Positions 50,931 to 63,591 of a DNA stretch of 64,000 nt are shown piece by piece (positions within the stretch are counted from its first letter, which is position 1; the number at the start of each line of letters is the position of its first letter). Source of the DNA: Vanilla planifolia. Lineage: Eukaryota > Streptophyta > Magnoliopsida > Asparagales > Orchidaceae. The stretch spans positions 911,001 through 975,000 of the forward strand of contig JAIUJO010000165.1 in NCBI GenBank assembly GCA_023846275.1. Direction: 5' to 3'. The position numbers were made by a program, and so were the translations under genes. The notes beneath the pieces were generated by a model, which was not told the origin of the DNA, ran no database searches, and worked only from the letters and a program-made list of their open reading frames with translations.

Positions 50931-52169
50931 ATGATAGATATGACATTCATGGGATATGATTCACTTTCAAGCCAAGGAAAAACTCTTACATAAAAAGCAG
51001 CAGGGTCCGAACGAAGGAGCTAGAAAGAACACATGTGTTGGCCGCTTACTACTCCAATATAGGTTTTTGTAAGAGTCAAAGGATCCATAGCACCTACAGC
51101 CTCGCAGACTTCATATTCCTTATATTGGCAAACAGGGGTAAGGGATCTCTTTTTTGCAGTGGAACAAAATCTGCTCCGCAGATTGGACTCGTCATAAGAG
51201 TCATCTTTAGGAAGTACATGATCCTCCATGCCCTAATGACTAGAGGAAAAGGATTGAGTTTGGGGTCTTCAACACTATAGAATCATGCATTTTAGCAGAG
51301 TATAAAGGTTGGTCCGAATACCTACTTTGGTGGCTAATAATTCTTTAGGTATCATCACAGTGTATTTGATCAAAGAGATATGATAAATAAGCTCCTAACC
51401 ATGCCAAAATGGATTTTATAATTATAATTCCACAAATTTCATTCTTAAGGAGACATTATTTTTGCAAATTCTAATTATAATTCAAATTGAACCATGATCT
51501 CAATATAAGGGCCTCCTAGTTTAGCAATCAATCAACAATGGAAGAGTTCTTGACTCAAAAGATTCTTCCAATGTCTCCTTTCTTGGTCCATGTAGGTAGC
51601 TTATAGCCATGTTTTTCCTTGCTGCACTCATTCCTTTTCCAATCCTCCGAGAGTTTCGAAAAAAGGAGATAAACACTTGAAACAATGTGGAATTCTACAA
51701 GGGTGTGAATCCTCTCTCTTCTGTGGCCAGAGCCAAGGAACTAGAACAGTCTGGCTGAGCTGTGGGTCACGTGACCTCCATCGAAAAGGATTTCCTTGAG
51801 GAAATGGGTTCCCTTCTTGTCTGGGATTGACTTCGAAAGTGTCTTCAAAAGAGAAAAAGCATTTTTGTTGCTTATGCCAAATATCTTTCACTCACAAAAA
51901 ACAAAACCCAGCTCACACAATTGAGTAGTTACTTCGCTTCCCTCCTATGTATATATGAGAATACTCCTTTGAAAATCCTGTATTTGACGTCTCCATACGA
52001 TACCCACCAATTCATGTGCTGTAGAAATGCAGAAGCGTCAGAGTCTAGAGTCTCCGTTGAATATCTGCTTTCTTAACTTTTGTTTCCTTTGATGCTCGAA
52101 TGCATCGTTTGAGCTCATAAAAAAATTAAAAGTTGAGGGGAGCCTTTTGGGCTTCTTCCTCCCAAAACA

Positions 52170-52202
52170 AACTGTACGTGAGAGCTTCCCTCACATTAGA
52201 AC
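52170..52202 (-). other. group II intron domain V-like segment
   Basis: The - strand reads CTAATGTGAGGGAAGCTCTC followed by ACGTACAGTT, close to the organellar domain V consensus (CGTATGTGAGG.AA..CTCTCACGTACGGTT). GTGAG/CTCAC and flanking bases can form the domain V stem. The continuation TTTGGGAGGAAG is also usual. The rest of the intron is not recognised. A decayed piece of a mitochondrial or plastid intron. Confidence 0.6.
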
Positions 52203-55200
52203 GATAGGGAAGTCAGACTGGAAGGAGGCCTTCATCTAGTTTGGAAGGCCCTTATGAAGACAATGTCAAGAAAGATAAATATTATCTATCTTTTGATTTT
52301 GATATTTTGATCTATTTCTAGAGCATAGAGAGAAGCAGAGACATGTACATGAAATGATTTGTCTCAATCTAAATCTTTCTCTAGTTTAAAGAATCCCCAG
52401 AGGGGGCATAATATGGGCTTTAAGTTTGGACAGATCCAGTGGGCCTTTTTGCAGTTCTCTTTTAGGGCTTTTTCTTGCCTAAGCTTGACCCCCGACTGGG
52501 TCTCCCGACTGGGGTGAAACTGTGGTAATCGAAAATGGAATGGAAAGGCCTCTACTCTGATTCTTTACCTACAGGGGGCCCAGACCAGAGGGGGGCCCAG
52601 CTACACAAATTTTGGGTCCCTAGTAGCACCTTTAGAATCTAAGGTTTGCACTGAAAAGAGAATGCAGCAGCTCCAACTTCCGTTAGCCTGTAATACCATC
52701 AAGCACACACGAGGAGGATTCATCTTTCACCCCCGTTAGTTGTTAGAATGATGTGAACTAGGCCTCAGAGCCAGACCGACTACTCCAATATCACTCATCC
52801 ATAAACTGAAAATAGTAATTCAAAGGATATTGGGTTTTGTGATCAGCGATGTTTTCTCCTAAAACTGTGAGAGCAGCACCGATGTACAGAATGCCCGAGC
52901 AACTACCTTGAATACCTTCCAGAATAGGCCTGAAGTCATTGATTCAAGTCCTTGATCGAAGGGATTGATTTTTGAACTGGATTCCAAAATTGTCGTTCAT
53001 TTTGACATACCGGTTTCTAAAGAAAGCTTAAGAGAAAAAGTGTGCACAATCCGATGAATTACTTCAAGATAATTTCGATGATTCTTTTGGGAAAAGCGGT
53101 GAAATAGATTCGTGATTCTCTTACAATATGATCAAGAATGAGGAAATAAGTTTAGTACTTGTGAAACATTTAATTACTTGCTGCTTGAGCGTAAGCCTTT
53201 TCCAAATCAGTAGTATATAGCATTAGATATGAGAGATCTACTTTTGTAGATTCTAGCCAATAGTACGAATGTTAGATTCAAGCTAAGGTAAAAGGATGTC
53301 GTGCCCATATATCCCAGAACTACAAAATGAATTAGAGTCCTCCGTCCTAGATTCCCTCACTACAGCCATCTGGTTCACCGATACTATCAAAAAGTCTCAT
53401 GCTTATCATCTCGACCTATGAAAGAGTCAAACCACTTTTTTTGCAGAGGACGAAACTTTCCTGTGCCAAAAGACCTCCCAGTCATAGTTTCTATGGTATT
53501 GGACTCTTCTCTCGATGAGGGGTCAGCTAGGGCACAATTTAGGGAATTAGATAATCTATTTGATTGGATTCCAATTCCAGTTGAATTCCTTTGATTCTCA
53601 TTGGACTGGATAATGTTAGGAAGGATTGTTCATTGGGTGAATAGAGTTCTCACAATCATTGATCGTGTAATTATAGCTGGGAATTCCCATATAGGGTTTC
53701 CCTTTCCAAAAGTAGCTCATAAATGGAAATTTTTAAAAAAAGAACTAGAGGCTCAAAAAATCGAGAAAGCAAGGCTCTCCCAAGACATCTGTTGCACATA
53801 AACCCCTTTTTGACTTGGATCGAAGAAAAGGTGATTGCTGAAACAAAGAAGCCTTTTTTCAAACGTACAAGAATATGTGGAGCTCAACATATCTAGAAGC
53901 ACGAGAGAACGTTCTTTTGGCCTCTTATTTTTCACATTGAACATCACATAAGATGAATGTTCTAAGAAAATCCTGAATTGACATAAGTTCAACCTGAATC
54001 CAATATTTTTATATTTTTTAAGTACGATATTTTCATATTTTCGTAATCAAATCTCCTCCATAGGTCTTTTTTCATGAAGACCAAACAATCGGGTAAAGGG
54101 CATCATTTTGGTATTGATGAAGGCACAGATTTGATAAGCACACCTTCCTCTCCCCATTGAGCAAAGTCTCTTGAATCTCTAATGGCAGGAAGCAGTTCCC
54201 TTTCCAAAACATTTCACAATCTGTTTATGGGGTAGTTGGACCTATTAAGAGTACAATAGTGGGTTTGAAATCCAAAATTAGATTGAGGAAGAAAAAGAGG
54301 ATCAAATTCTAGATGCTATAAAAGATCAATTTTGAAGGCATTGTACTTATTAGTTACGAAACAATGGTCAATCTTGGATAGAAGGGTGGCATTTTTTCTG
54401 AGTTTGAGTTGAGTTAGTTTGGATACTAGTGAAAGATAGGATATGAGTCACTTTCAAGATGCCTTCATAGTGAAATTCCATAGTAGAGTAAAGGTAATAA
54501 ACTACTATAAACAAAGATGAGATTTTGGTAATTAAAATCAGTTTAACATTAGAAACCCTCAACTTCGACTAAAAAAATGGTTCAAGGCATAGTATTGGAA
54601 CTACTATGTCACAATGTAGCAGTGGCAAAGGATGTTCTTCTTGTGGCCCAGTTGGCATTCAAAACGTCTTCCTATTCTTCAATCAATTGACTTGAGAAGG
54701 CTCCTTTGTTGGAGTACGGGCAAATGATCTACTTCGTGAATTCATCAGCAGAGGAATAAATACAAAATTTGGAAAGAACTTATTGTCAGCCTCTTTCAGA
54801 TATAGTGCAAGGTAAATACGACTTCAAAATAGTGCTATACCTTGAAGAGTGACTTCTTAGATCAGTCAAAAAAAAAGGGAAGCTGGTCTATTCATTAGTT
54901 CTGATTTGTGGTGCACAATTGTGTCATGGAAGTACAGTTAGCGGATGTTGGGCCTGGGGCACCCCTATATAGAAAGAGAAAGTCACCTCTCCCAAGACCG
55001 AAATGATTATCCCTGCCCGATGGATCAATATTCATCCCTTTTAGAACCCCATTCTCTGGAAGCTGAATCCCATGTATATGTACTTCATTGCTTTCCATCA
55101 GCGATCTTGTAGCCTAAAGATTGGAGCTTTTTAGACTCACTTCATCTAATAAGCCACGTTCAAAAAGCCCAAGCTTATTTGTTGAAAGTGACAGAAAATA

Positions 55201-56105
55201 GGGTGTTCTATTACCAAAAGAGAAAGAAAATGATTATCCCCCTCATTTCAAAGTCAACAGTCACACCATAGGGGGGCCCCTCTTTCTAGTGACTCGTGGT
55301 GTTAAGAAATCCACTCTAAAGAGAGGTGGAGGAGGGGGAGGGGGATGATCGTAATGACATACTTTGACTTATTCCTCAAGAACTTCATTCCATAAGTCAA
55401 GATAAAAAGAAAGAATAAGAAAAAAACATTAAAAAGAACTAATTCTAATAGGTAACAAATACACTTTGACGTCCCAACAACATGGATATGTGATGGACAT
55501 AGTGAAATGAAATTGAAATCACTTTTCTTTGTGTAGATCCTATTTGAATAAGAACTTGACGAGTCGATCCGCTTGCACGTCTTGCTTTTACTATTATATC
55601 GGGAGTTATTCTACTTATGACATCGACTCACTTTGCGATATGAATGAAAGACTAGGCCTTGGATTGGTAGAAGCATCTATTGATTGCCATGCCAAAGTTA
55701 GCAGTTGAGTGCTATTACTCAAAAAAGTATGAAACGTTGGTATTTAATCGAAAACCTCTCTTAGCTCAGAGAATGAAATGGAGAGCATACTCCCTGGGGC
55801 CCCTCTGGGAATTTCTAACTAGACAAGGCCAATACTGAGAATAGTCTTCCACTGCAAACATTATGGACCTCAAAATGTATAGGATGATGATAAATTAAAT
55901 GACTCTTTGATGATAAACGAAATATTTGACCCTCAAAGAAAAGGCGGAGTCCCTTGTCCCCCTTCTCACCAGGTGAAACATTCGCCTGGAAAAGCCTGCA
56001 TCGTCACTGTAAATAGGAACATTGAAAATCCTGGCCCTCCAATATTTTGACTCTCTTTGGCTCTCATTGGGGCATTAGGCTCTTTTTCATTCATAAGAAG
56101 AAAAT

Positions 56106-56158
56106 GCTCCTTTAGAAATCCATCGTAAATTATTTCCAAATTCAATAGAAGATTTACA
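56106..56158 (+). repeat. about 53-bp dispersed repeat, copy 2
   Basis: CTCCTTTAGAAATCCATCGT, then AAATTATTTCCAAATTCAAT, AGAAGATTTA. Roughly 85% identical by eye to 39,478-39,530. Confidence 0.7.
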
Positions 56159-56770
56159 ATTCGGATATCCGATCTGATCAAAGACTAATGTCGTTGTGAG
56201 TAGATCATCAATGACGGAGGTTCCATTGACATGGAGTATTCTCAGCAGTGTGAAGTACTCAGGGAAGCACGAAGCGAGGAACTGCTTTAGTCTATGATTC
56301 TATAGTGAAATGCACTCTGCCTTAAGGTTTACAAAATAAGAAGTCCACTGCACTGTCCACTCCCTTGGGTGGCCAGTGACTCCTTTTTTTGATCAGGTGG
56401 CAAATTAGATAAAGGGACTTGGAATCTTCTTCTTAGGACTTGGAATGCTTTTATTTGAGGAAAAATCTACCCGAATCCGAATTGTTCCAATTCGATAGTT
56501 CAATCTATGATTTATCGAACTATTGATTTAAGTAATTGTAAGTCACCAATTAGGTTTACGACAAAACCTAGAAATCGATGTTTGATAACAGGAGAGAACA
56601 ACATCATAAGGATTTAGATTTGGTTATCAGAGCAAAGGTTGAGCTTCTTTTTGGGAACTTCTTTTTAGTGGAAACTTTTCTTTCTAGTTGGGAAGTGTTT
56701 CTGTCCTTTCACTTCTTATTACTCTTTTCGTTTCATATTTCTTTAATTTCTAGTACCAATTAATTCATTT

Positions 56771-56875
56771 GAGCGAGACAGATTACGATGTCATGATGCG
56801 TCCATTCCTATGGCAATTCCTTCAATACTTCTGGCTCTCGGGAGTCTCTTTGTAGGATACTTGGCCAAAGTGTGA
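56771..56875 (+). pseudogene. nad5: mitochondrial nad5 fragment
   Basis: The + strand frame reads [20 protein letters not shown], then [10 protein letters not shown] and a stop. It matches the conserved transmembrane block of plant mitochondrial NADH dehydrogenase subunit 5 (complex I), whose wording is '[27 protein letters not shown]'. Only about 35 codons remain and the frame ends right after the match. It is the clearest true mitochondrial protein-gene fragment in the block. Confidence 0.75.
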
Positions 56876-57965
56876 CCTGTTAGCCCCTCAGTCAGTATTG
56901 TTATGAAGTGGCTGTTGCTCACCCAACATGATCGTGCGAGGCCACAATTCACCCAACACAATCATTCGAGGTGAACAAGAATTAGGGATCATATGCGAGC
57001 AAAATTCTCGCCAATGGCTAAGATGTTCAGTCGACTCCCTTCTCCTTAGTGGGGGTCTGGACCCCTACTATTGAGTAGAAAAGGGAGGAGGAAAGAGGAC
57101 TTAGAGAACCTTCATATTTAGTGAACAAGTGTAAGATTCACTATCCTACAGTTTGGAGTACTTACAACACTAAGGGATAGGCCCTGAAGCAAGGGATAGG
57201 AACGAGCGGAATCACAATGTGTTCCAATTTCTAACCTTGCACCGACCATCCAACAGACCATGGGCTAAACGACCACTGCATCAAAAGACTATTTCCAGGG
57301 AATCACCACCCCCACAAGGTACATCTCATGCCTATGGGCCACTATAACTATAATTATCCAAGAAGACACTCAAAATTTGAAAAAAAAGCCTACCCAGTGG
57401 ACTACCGAGCTACAAGTCCTATGACATAGGAGCAAGATTCTCTAAAAAGCAAAGGTCATGGGTAGCGAAGAGGGCCCACTTTGAGACATGGGATCTCAAT
57501 AGGAAATAGGAATCCAAGTCGACCGGCCGATATGCAAAAGAGAATCCATAAGTGGAGTTCTGATATGAGTAGGCACAACATAGGGAATACCCTAAACCTG
57601 AGAACTAGGGCCTGGCCATCTCGGTTAATGTAAAGTTTGTTCATCGATAATGTTTTGACCTGGTTTGATTCATGGTTGCATATAGAAATATTTTCCCAGG
57701 GGCCCGACACCCCTAATTGATCCATATCAAAGAACTTCATCAGAAAGGATGTCAAAGTACTGACCTTTTCTTGGTGGGTCGAAGCAGGGTTTCATCCTCC
57801 TTTGCCTTGCTTCTTTCTTCCTTGGATGCTCTTGTACTGGTATCATTAGATAGGATGTATCTTTTGTTGATCATTTGTGCACAACAATAGCTTTCTTAAC
57901 AAGATGAAGAGGGACTTCCTCTTTGAACTCCAGCTCTGACTCAAAGTTGGGATTCCTTGTCCAAC

Positions 57966-57983
57966 AGTTCCCTAGAGGGGGCC
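57966..57983 (+). repeat. GC-rich dyad copy
   Basis: AGTTCCCTAGAGGGGGCC. Same family as 34,586. Confidence 0.85.
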
Positions 57984-58957
57984 ACTTCCATCAATCTGTT
58001 GGATCCTTTGGAGTGAGATCGACTAGAGGCTTCCCTAACTGGTATCCAAAGAAGTCTGTTGGTACAAATTCTGAGATGTGAAAGTGATTTCCTACTAATA
58101 CTAGTTTATTAAGAAGTTGAGCTGACTGTAAATTTGATAAGCGAGGTCACTCACTGTTAGGAAATCCAAAAATAGAAGGTCTGTTTTGTAACAAGAAGGG
58201 GGGCCCCCTTCCTAAACTATAAAGTAGCCTTCCTATATCAATACATAGCATAACTTGCCTGACTCAAATCCATAGATCCATAGATATAGTAATAGCCAGC
58301 TAGTCAAAGAGGAATCCATCAATCATGCACAATCTAGTAAATAGAGTACAAGAGTTGCTCACACCCAGGTATCCAAAGCTATTGAATCAATCTCCAATCT
58401 CTGCTCTTTCCAATCGCTTTGTCTAGGTTGGGATTTTATCTATCCACCAACTCCATTCCACAGCAAAGCAAGCCAATTGGCATGGGCAAGCCATAAAGGA
58501 GAGGGGTATTATACTCTAGTCATTTCAATTATTTACTATCTTTCTTGCCTTTCATCTAAGTAACTCACTAGTAGAGTGAAAATAAAATAGTAAATTGCTC
58601 GCTTCAAGAAGCAAACCATAGGATTGACCCGCCCTCCACCCCTTTGGGAACTTCATGGACTCTACAGCCATGAGGAAACAGCTTTTCTATGAAATGAAAT
58701 TCATATTTAAGATGGAGGTATTTACCAATAAGGGAGGAGGAGAACAAGGAAACTATGTTTTTAGCAACGATCATGCCAAGTTATGTTTGAGAAATACATT
58801 AGTTGTTTGCCCACCCAAAAAGGATGAAATGGAACGATAGAATTTTGGTTAAGCTATTGTTGGCACAGTGGAACCTTTTTTTGATAGTCCCAGGTATTAT
58901 TCAACCCTTTTTCTCTTCTAGATTTAGATGGGAGATGGTAGCCATTTGTCTCAGAGA

Positions 58958-58977
58958 AGTTCCCCAGAGGGGGCCGA
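58958..58977 (+). repeat. GC-rich dyad copy
   Basis: AGTTCCCCAGAGGGGGCCG. Same family as 34,586. Confidence 0.85.
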
Positions 58978-61199
58978 CCTCTTTTTTGCTAGTTCATGTT
59001 GTGACCGCAACTTCTTCATGTTGTGATTGTAACTTCTTTTCTTGTGATCGCATTAACATGGCACGACACTATCTTCTATTTGATCCTCTCGAGTTAAACC
59101 CAAAAGATCTCATTTAGGATTGGACTGCTGAATCTTGATTTTTGGAACGTGGAATTTCCTCTTCTTGGGTAAAAGAAAGGAGAGAAAGACTAATCTTTGA
59201 ATTCTGCTTGAAAACTAGTCCCATCCTTGCTTTTTGAAGAAGTTACGATCCCCTCGAGCAAGCATTAGATCAGATTTGGATGAAAGAGATTTCGTTTCAC
59301 CCAACAATTATTTCCTTCAAATACAATTTCCAGAAGTTTCCCAGATTGTGCCCTCGCACCGACCCCCTTTCCTTTTCTTTTGTCGTTGTTTTACCAAGGA
59401 TGCTTTTCTTTAGCTTGTTGTTGTCCCTAGTTCAAAAACATGCTTTAAGGGTTTGCTCCTCAATGTAGACTAGAATCTATGGCTCTTTGATTAGCTATAG
59501 AAGAATGAATCGAATGACTGCTCTTCAACTAGCAATGGTTAGTGGTGCTTTGATTTGTTGAAACAAAATTGAAGCTAGGATAGATATAACATGATCATGC
59601 AGCATGTAGATTGGGTTCAAAGTGTTGGCTGTGGCTCCTTATCATGTATTCTCTGTGTAGAGTGTCAACCAAGTGTGGGATATGGAGGAAAGGAAAATTC
59701 CCTTCCCCTTCTAGGTGAAACAATGGATAAAGAACTATTCAACAATAATCCACACTGCTTCGACACAATCCTGAAGTTCACAAACAAGCAATGTGAGCTC
59801 AGTTGCCCAGTAGGATGCAATCATGCATCCTCCCTAGCTCCAAATTTCTCTCCGATGATGCAATTTACAAGTGGTCAGATCAATAATTCAGCATCTAAGA
59901 CCTTGCCGATAGTTACTTCAATTCAATTCCAATTCAAGTGTAATTTAATTCAAAAGTGATATTGATTATCGCTATTCCATTGACTGAATAGATATCTTTT
60001 TTTTAGAAAATAGTATAACAAAACATATACTTCAATCGATGAAATTCTAGCGTACCTATGACTACAATCTACTTAGTGTGTGTGCTAGGGCAAGAAAGCA
60101 AGCGGAGTAGTTCCCACTCTATCCGGTGACCAAGAAAGCTTGTGGAATACTATTCCACTACTGGGACTATTCACTGAATGCTTGACTCACAGTGGTATAT
60201 GAATTGTAGGCTTTACTAATTGCACCTTCTCTTGATATCCCTCAATCTCGCTACTGGCTTTTAGAACTGCTATCCAACCAAAGTGGAAAGAGGAAAGCAA
60301 AAAGCGACTTCTTCATTCCAGTCTAAAATGAAAGTCTTGTATGCACAAATTCAATTCTGTTGAATGAATGAATAATATACATAGAATTCGAACCCCAGCT
60401 CTTGACAAAAATCCTTTATCTTGGTTTTTCACTTCTTTTTTCAAGAATGAGAAATTCATTCTTGATTTTCTTCCTTTCACTTCAGTCAATGCCTTTCCCA
60501 AGTTCCTAGGAAGGAAGGACATAAACGTAAAGCTAATTACAACTACTTACCTTGCTCTATCCACTATCTTATAGGTTCTTTCTGACAGTGTTCCTTGGGG
60601 GAGGGGACCCCATAGGGGAACTTTTGAACTTAGCACTTCTAGGGAATCAACTCTAAGAGGGAGCAACTTTCCTTGCTATCTTTGTCATGAACATAGCAAT
60701 GAGTCATACGTAGTAACTCAAACTCAAAAAAAAGATCAAATTCAATAGTAGTAGTAGTCGTGCATCTCTTTCAACTACAACTATTTCAAAAGCCCCTGTC
60801 AACACAACACTAGGAGGTAGAGAGAGTCTAAAGCAAAGAACTTTCAAAAGGCATGGGAGTTCCCAATTTCTAGGCTCTTAGAAGGAAATCAACACAAGCC
60901 AATCCAAGTCACCCTCAATCACTCTTCAAGAAGGTTGATTCATACAAGGATTGGGGAGGATCTTCCACCACATAAGGTCTAAGCACCAATACAATACCAG
61001 AATGCTTCATCTTACTACTCTTCTAAGGTTCACGTCAAATAGAAAAAGAAAGTCCTTACACCCCAAGTTACTTCTGAGGAGAAAAGAAGAATAAAAAATC
61101 CACATTCCAATTATTCTGTTACTATCTTCTTCAAGCTTGACTATTGAGGGAAAGCAGGGGCAACCGAGCTACTCTTTAGTAGAAGAAAAGTTGGATGGG

Positions 61200-63420
61200 G
61201 GTTATCAAGTTCTCTATGCCAAAGGATTTTGCAATGATGAACTATCTAAGACATTAGAGTACAAAGCATGCCTCCGATACTGCAAATCACCATACCTAAA
61301 TGATGAAGAAACATCATAGAGTTTCCATATCAAACCAAACCATGTTTTAGTTTTAAATGATTTGGCCATCCATCTATGCTGGTATGATTTAAGGTCCAAG
61401 AAATCAACGAAATAATTGGATGAACTTAATAGTAATGAAAAATCTCTTAAATATCAAAGATAAGACTTTAGCCAATTGGTTATAATAGTCGCTTCTTCAA
61501 ATATAAAAGAATCATCCTCATCAGGATACGGAGGTCCTATAAGATCTTTAGATCTAACAGCCTTTATGATCATAATGAAGATCACCCCTTCTAAGTATGG
61601 GTCTAGAAGCTTTTCTCCTTAACACCATCTTAAAAGGAAACCATCATTAGTACCAAAGAAACACCACATGACCTTGAGTTGAATCCATTTACGACTCACA
61701 GGACAATGAAGTCTCCCTAAGCTTCTATAGCCACCACCTGAGAGCCACATCGCTATCGTTTCATTTTTCATTATACTTTAAGGATATGGACTTAAGCAGA
61801 GTGTATGAGTTTAGGCAATTGAACATTGCCTTGAAAGATACAGGATATAAATCTCGACTTCCCTCATTAACTATATATAACTTAGCAAACTCAAAAGAAC
61901 CTTTCCTAGATATCAAAGACTTGGGTTCTGAAATAAAAACCTCCAACTCTTAAAAAAGAGTCCAATACTCTTGAGCACCCTTTCATTCTCGATGATAAGA
62001 TCATCAACAAGAATTGCATATGCACTAAATCTCCTAGGATAGACGATCTTAGAAGCCATCCACACAAACATGTGATGTGAAATAGAGAATAAAGCCCATG
62101 CAACATAAAAGACGAGAGGTGTACCATCATTAAAGTATACCTCACATTGCTTACCAAATGGAACCTTATATCGACCACCTTGTAAGAGGATAATAATGAT
62201 AAACCAACTAATACCAGGTCCAAAGATGTGATTCATAAGGACCATAGTAAAGTGAGTTGGAAATCTATCAGTAGTAGAAGAAAGGTTGAAAGACCACAAC
62301 TTCTTCCAAAACTTTAGTCTTTCCAAAGTTTTCTTTGGATTGTAAGTATCATCACAAGGCAACACCTCAAGACACCCATTGTCCATTTCTAATATGGGAG
62401 TAAGAATCTCTGAGTGAGGTAATTTCCAACTGCAACTACATGACGCTTTGCATCACCCTCCACAATTAATGCCAGTCTACCATAGACACCAGACACATTG
62501 AATAATGGATCTTTTAACCACATGTCAAATACGACAATCATATGATGATGGATAGAATAAGGAGATTTAGAATGAGATAAGAAATCAGATAGATAATACG
62601 ACTACTGAGTCAAACCTAATCCTAAAATCCCTTTATTTGGAAGTTTCCATGCTTCGTCTAACACACTTTCTACATATATGTAGTAGTTATGTTTAGGGTA
62701 CCACACAGAGAGTAGTTCTGATATATGATTTCTAAAGGATCTGATCTCTTTCTTTAACAAAAAGAAGATTGACCTCTTTGAAACTTCTACACTTTGAACC
62801 ATTGGGAATGTCTTCCAGATAGGTTTCCATGAGATACCAAAATGGATTGGCATCTCCCAGATCGAAAGACAATTCCTAGTTAATTAGAGTGGAATTGTTT
62901 CATTAAACCACTCAGGTCAAACATACAAACTCTTATGGTTACTTACAGACTTAATCGACTTCAGATTCCTCTTACCAAATGCATGGTAGTGAGGAATCAC
63001 CTTCATCAAAGAGAAGAATGAAAGATAAAGCTTGACTAAAGAGTCTGCTTGATCACAACCTTCTTTTATTATCCTTCTATGAAAAGAAGGGATGATACGA
63101 GATATACCTAATCTAGTAGAAAAGACCATTGTACCACTAATGAATAGAACCATTCCTCCTCTAATATTCTTTAGATGAGTAATGCACTAATTCAAATGCA
63201 TGGAGAGAGCAACAGTCCTGACTTTTGGTACAGATGTATGACAAATCTCGAGAAGAGATATTGGCAATACAGAATTCCTTTGACAAACCAAGAACCTTCA
63301 AAGGCCCTTAGCCATTGATGGTCACCTAAGTAGTCAGATTTTGTGAATAATAATTTTTTCATAATAATCTTTTCTAAGTTAGAGTGGCAAATCAAACTCT
63401 CCATAATGTTCCTATAACTC
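61200..63420 (-). other. endogenous mitovirus RNA-dependent RNA polymerase copy (fossil)
   Basis: The - strand carries, in order, the signature blocks of a mitovirus (Mitoviridae) polymerase. They are an N-terminal 'RIIPSFHRRII...LVKLYLSFFSL..VI' block (about 63,000-63,110), motif A with its TTDRFP wording (about 62,250-62,290), motif B with a SISHH..V wording (about 62,060-62,120), the motif C region (about 61,990-62,020), the KSLIS..GS.EFAKLY block with SFKA (about 61,810-61,930) and the C-terminal GGGYR..GRL block (about 61,720-61,745). At about 2.2 kb it covers most of a mitovirus genome's single gene. It is broken in several places and cannot be expressed as one protein. It lies inside mitochondrial-type DNA, in keeping with the known mitovirus-like copies in plant mitochondrial genomes. 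The outer limits are approximate. Confidence 0.93.
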
Positions 63421-63565
63421 TAAACCAAAGAGAGGAACCTAGTTGGCAGTAAGAATGGACTCAATCCAGAGATGAGATGTCATCCTCTATCTCTAAATGG
63501 AGGACCACATAGGTAAAATCAGAGATATAGTTTCCCACCCTTTGACTCGCCTATTTGGACAAAAT

Positions 63566-63591
63566 CCACAACGAGACTTTCATCTCACTCT
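63566..63591 (-). other. domain V-like hairpin next to the mitovirus copy
   Basis: The - strand forms a stem with GAGAT/GTCTC closed by a GAAA tetraloop, with further pairing outward (CCAGAGT against TTGTGG, with a mismatch). A short stem capped by GAAA resembles group II intron domain V, but the outer part departs from consensus. It marks mitochondrial-type sequence on the far side of the mitovirus copy, if the reading is right. Confidence 0.35.

Noticed and set aside
59591-59959. 122-codon + strand open frame, the longest in the mitochondrial-type block
   Set aside because: No recognisable motif apart from scattered cysteines; no support for a real gene.
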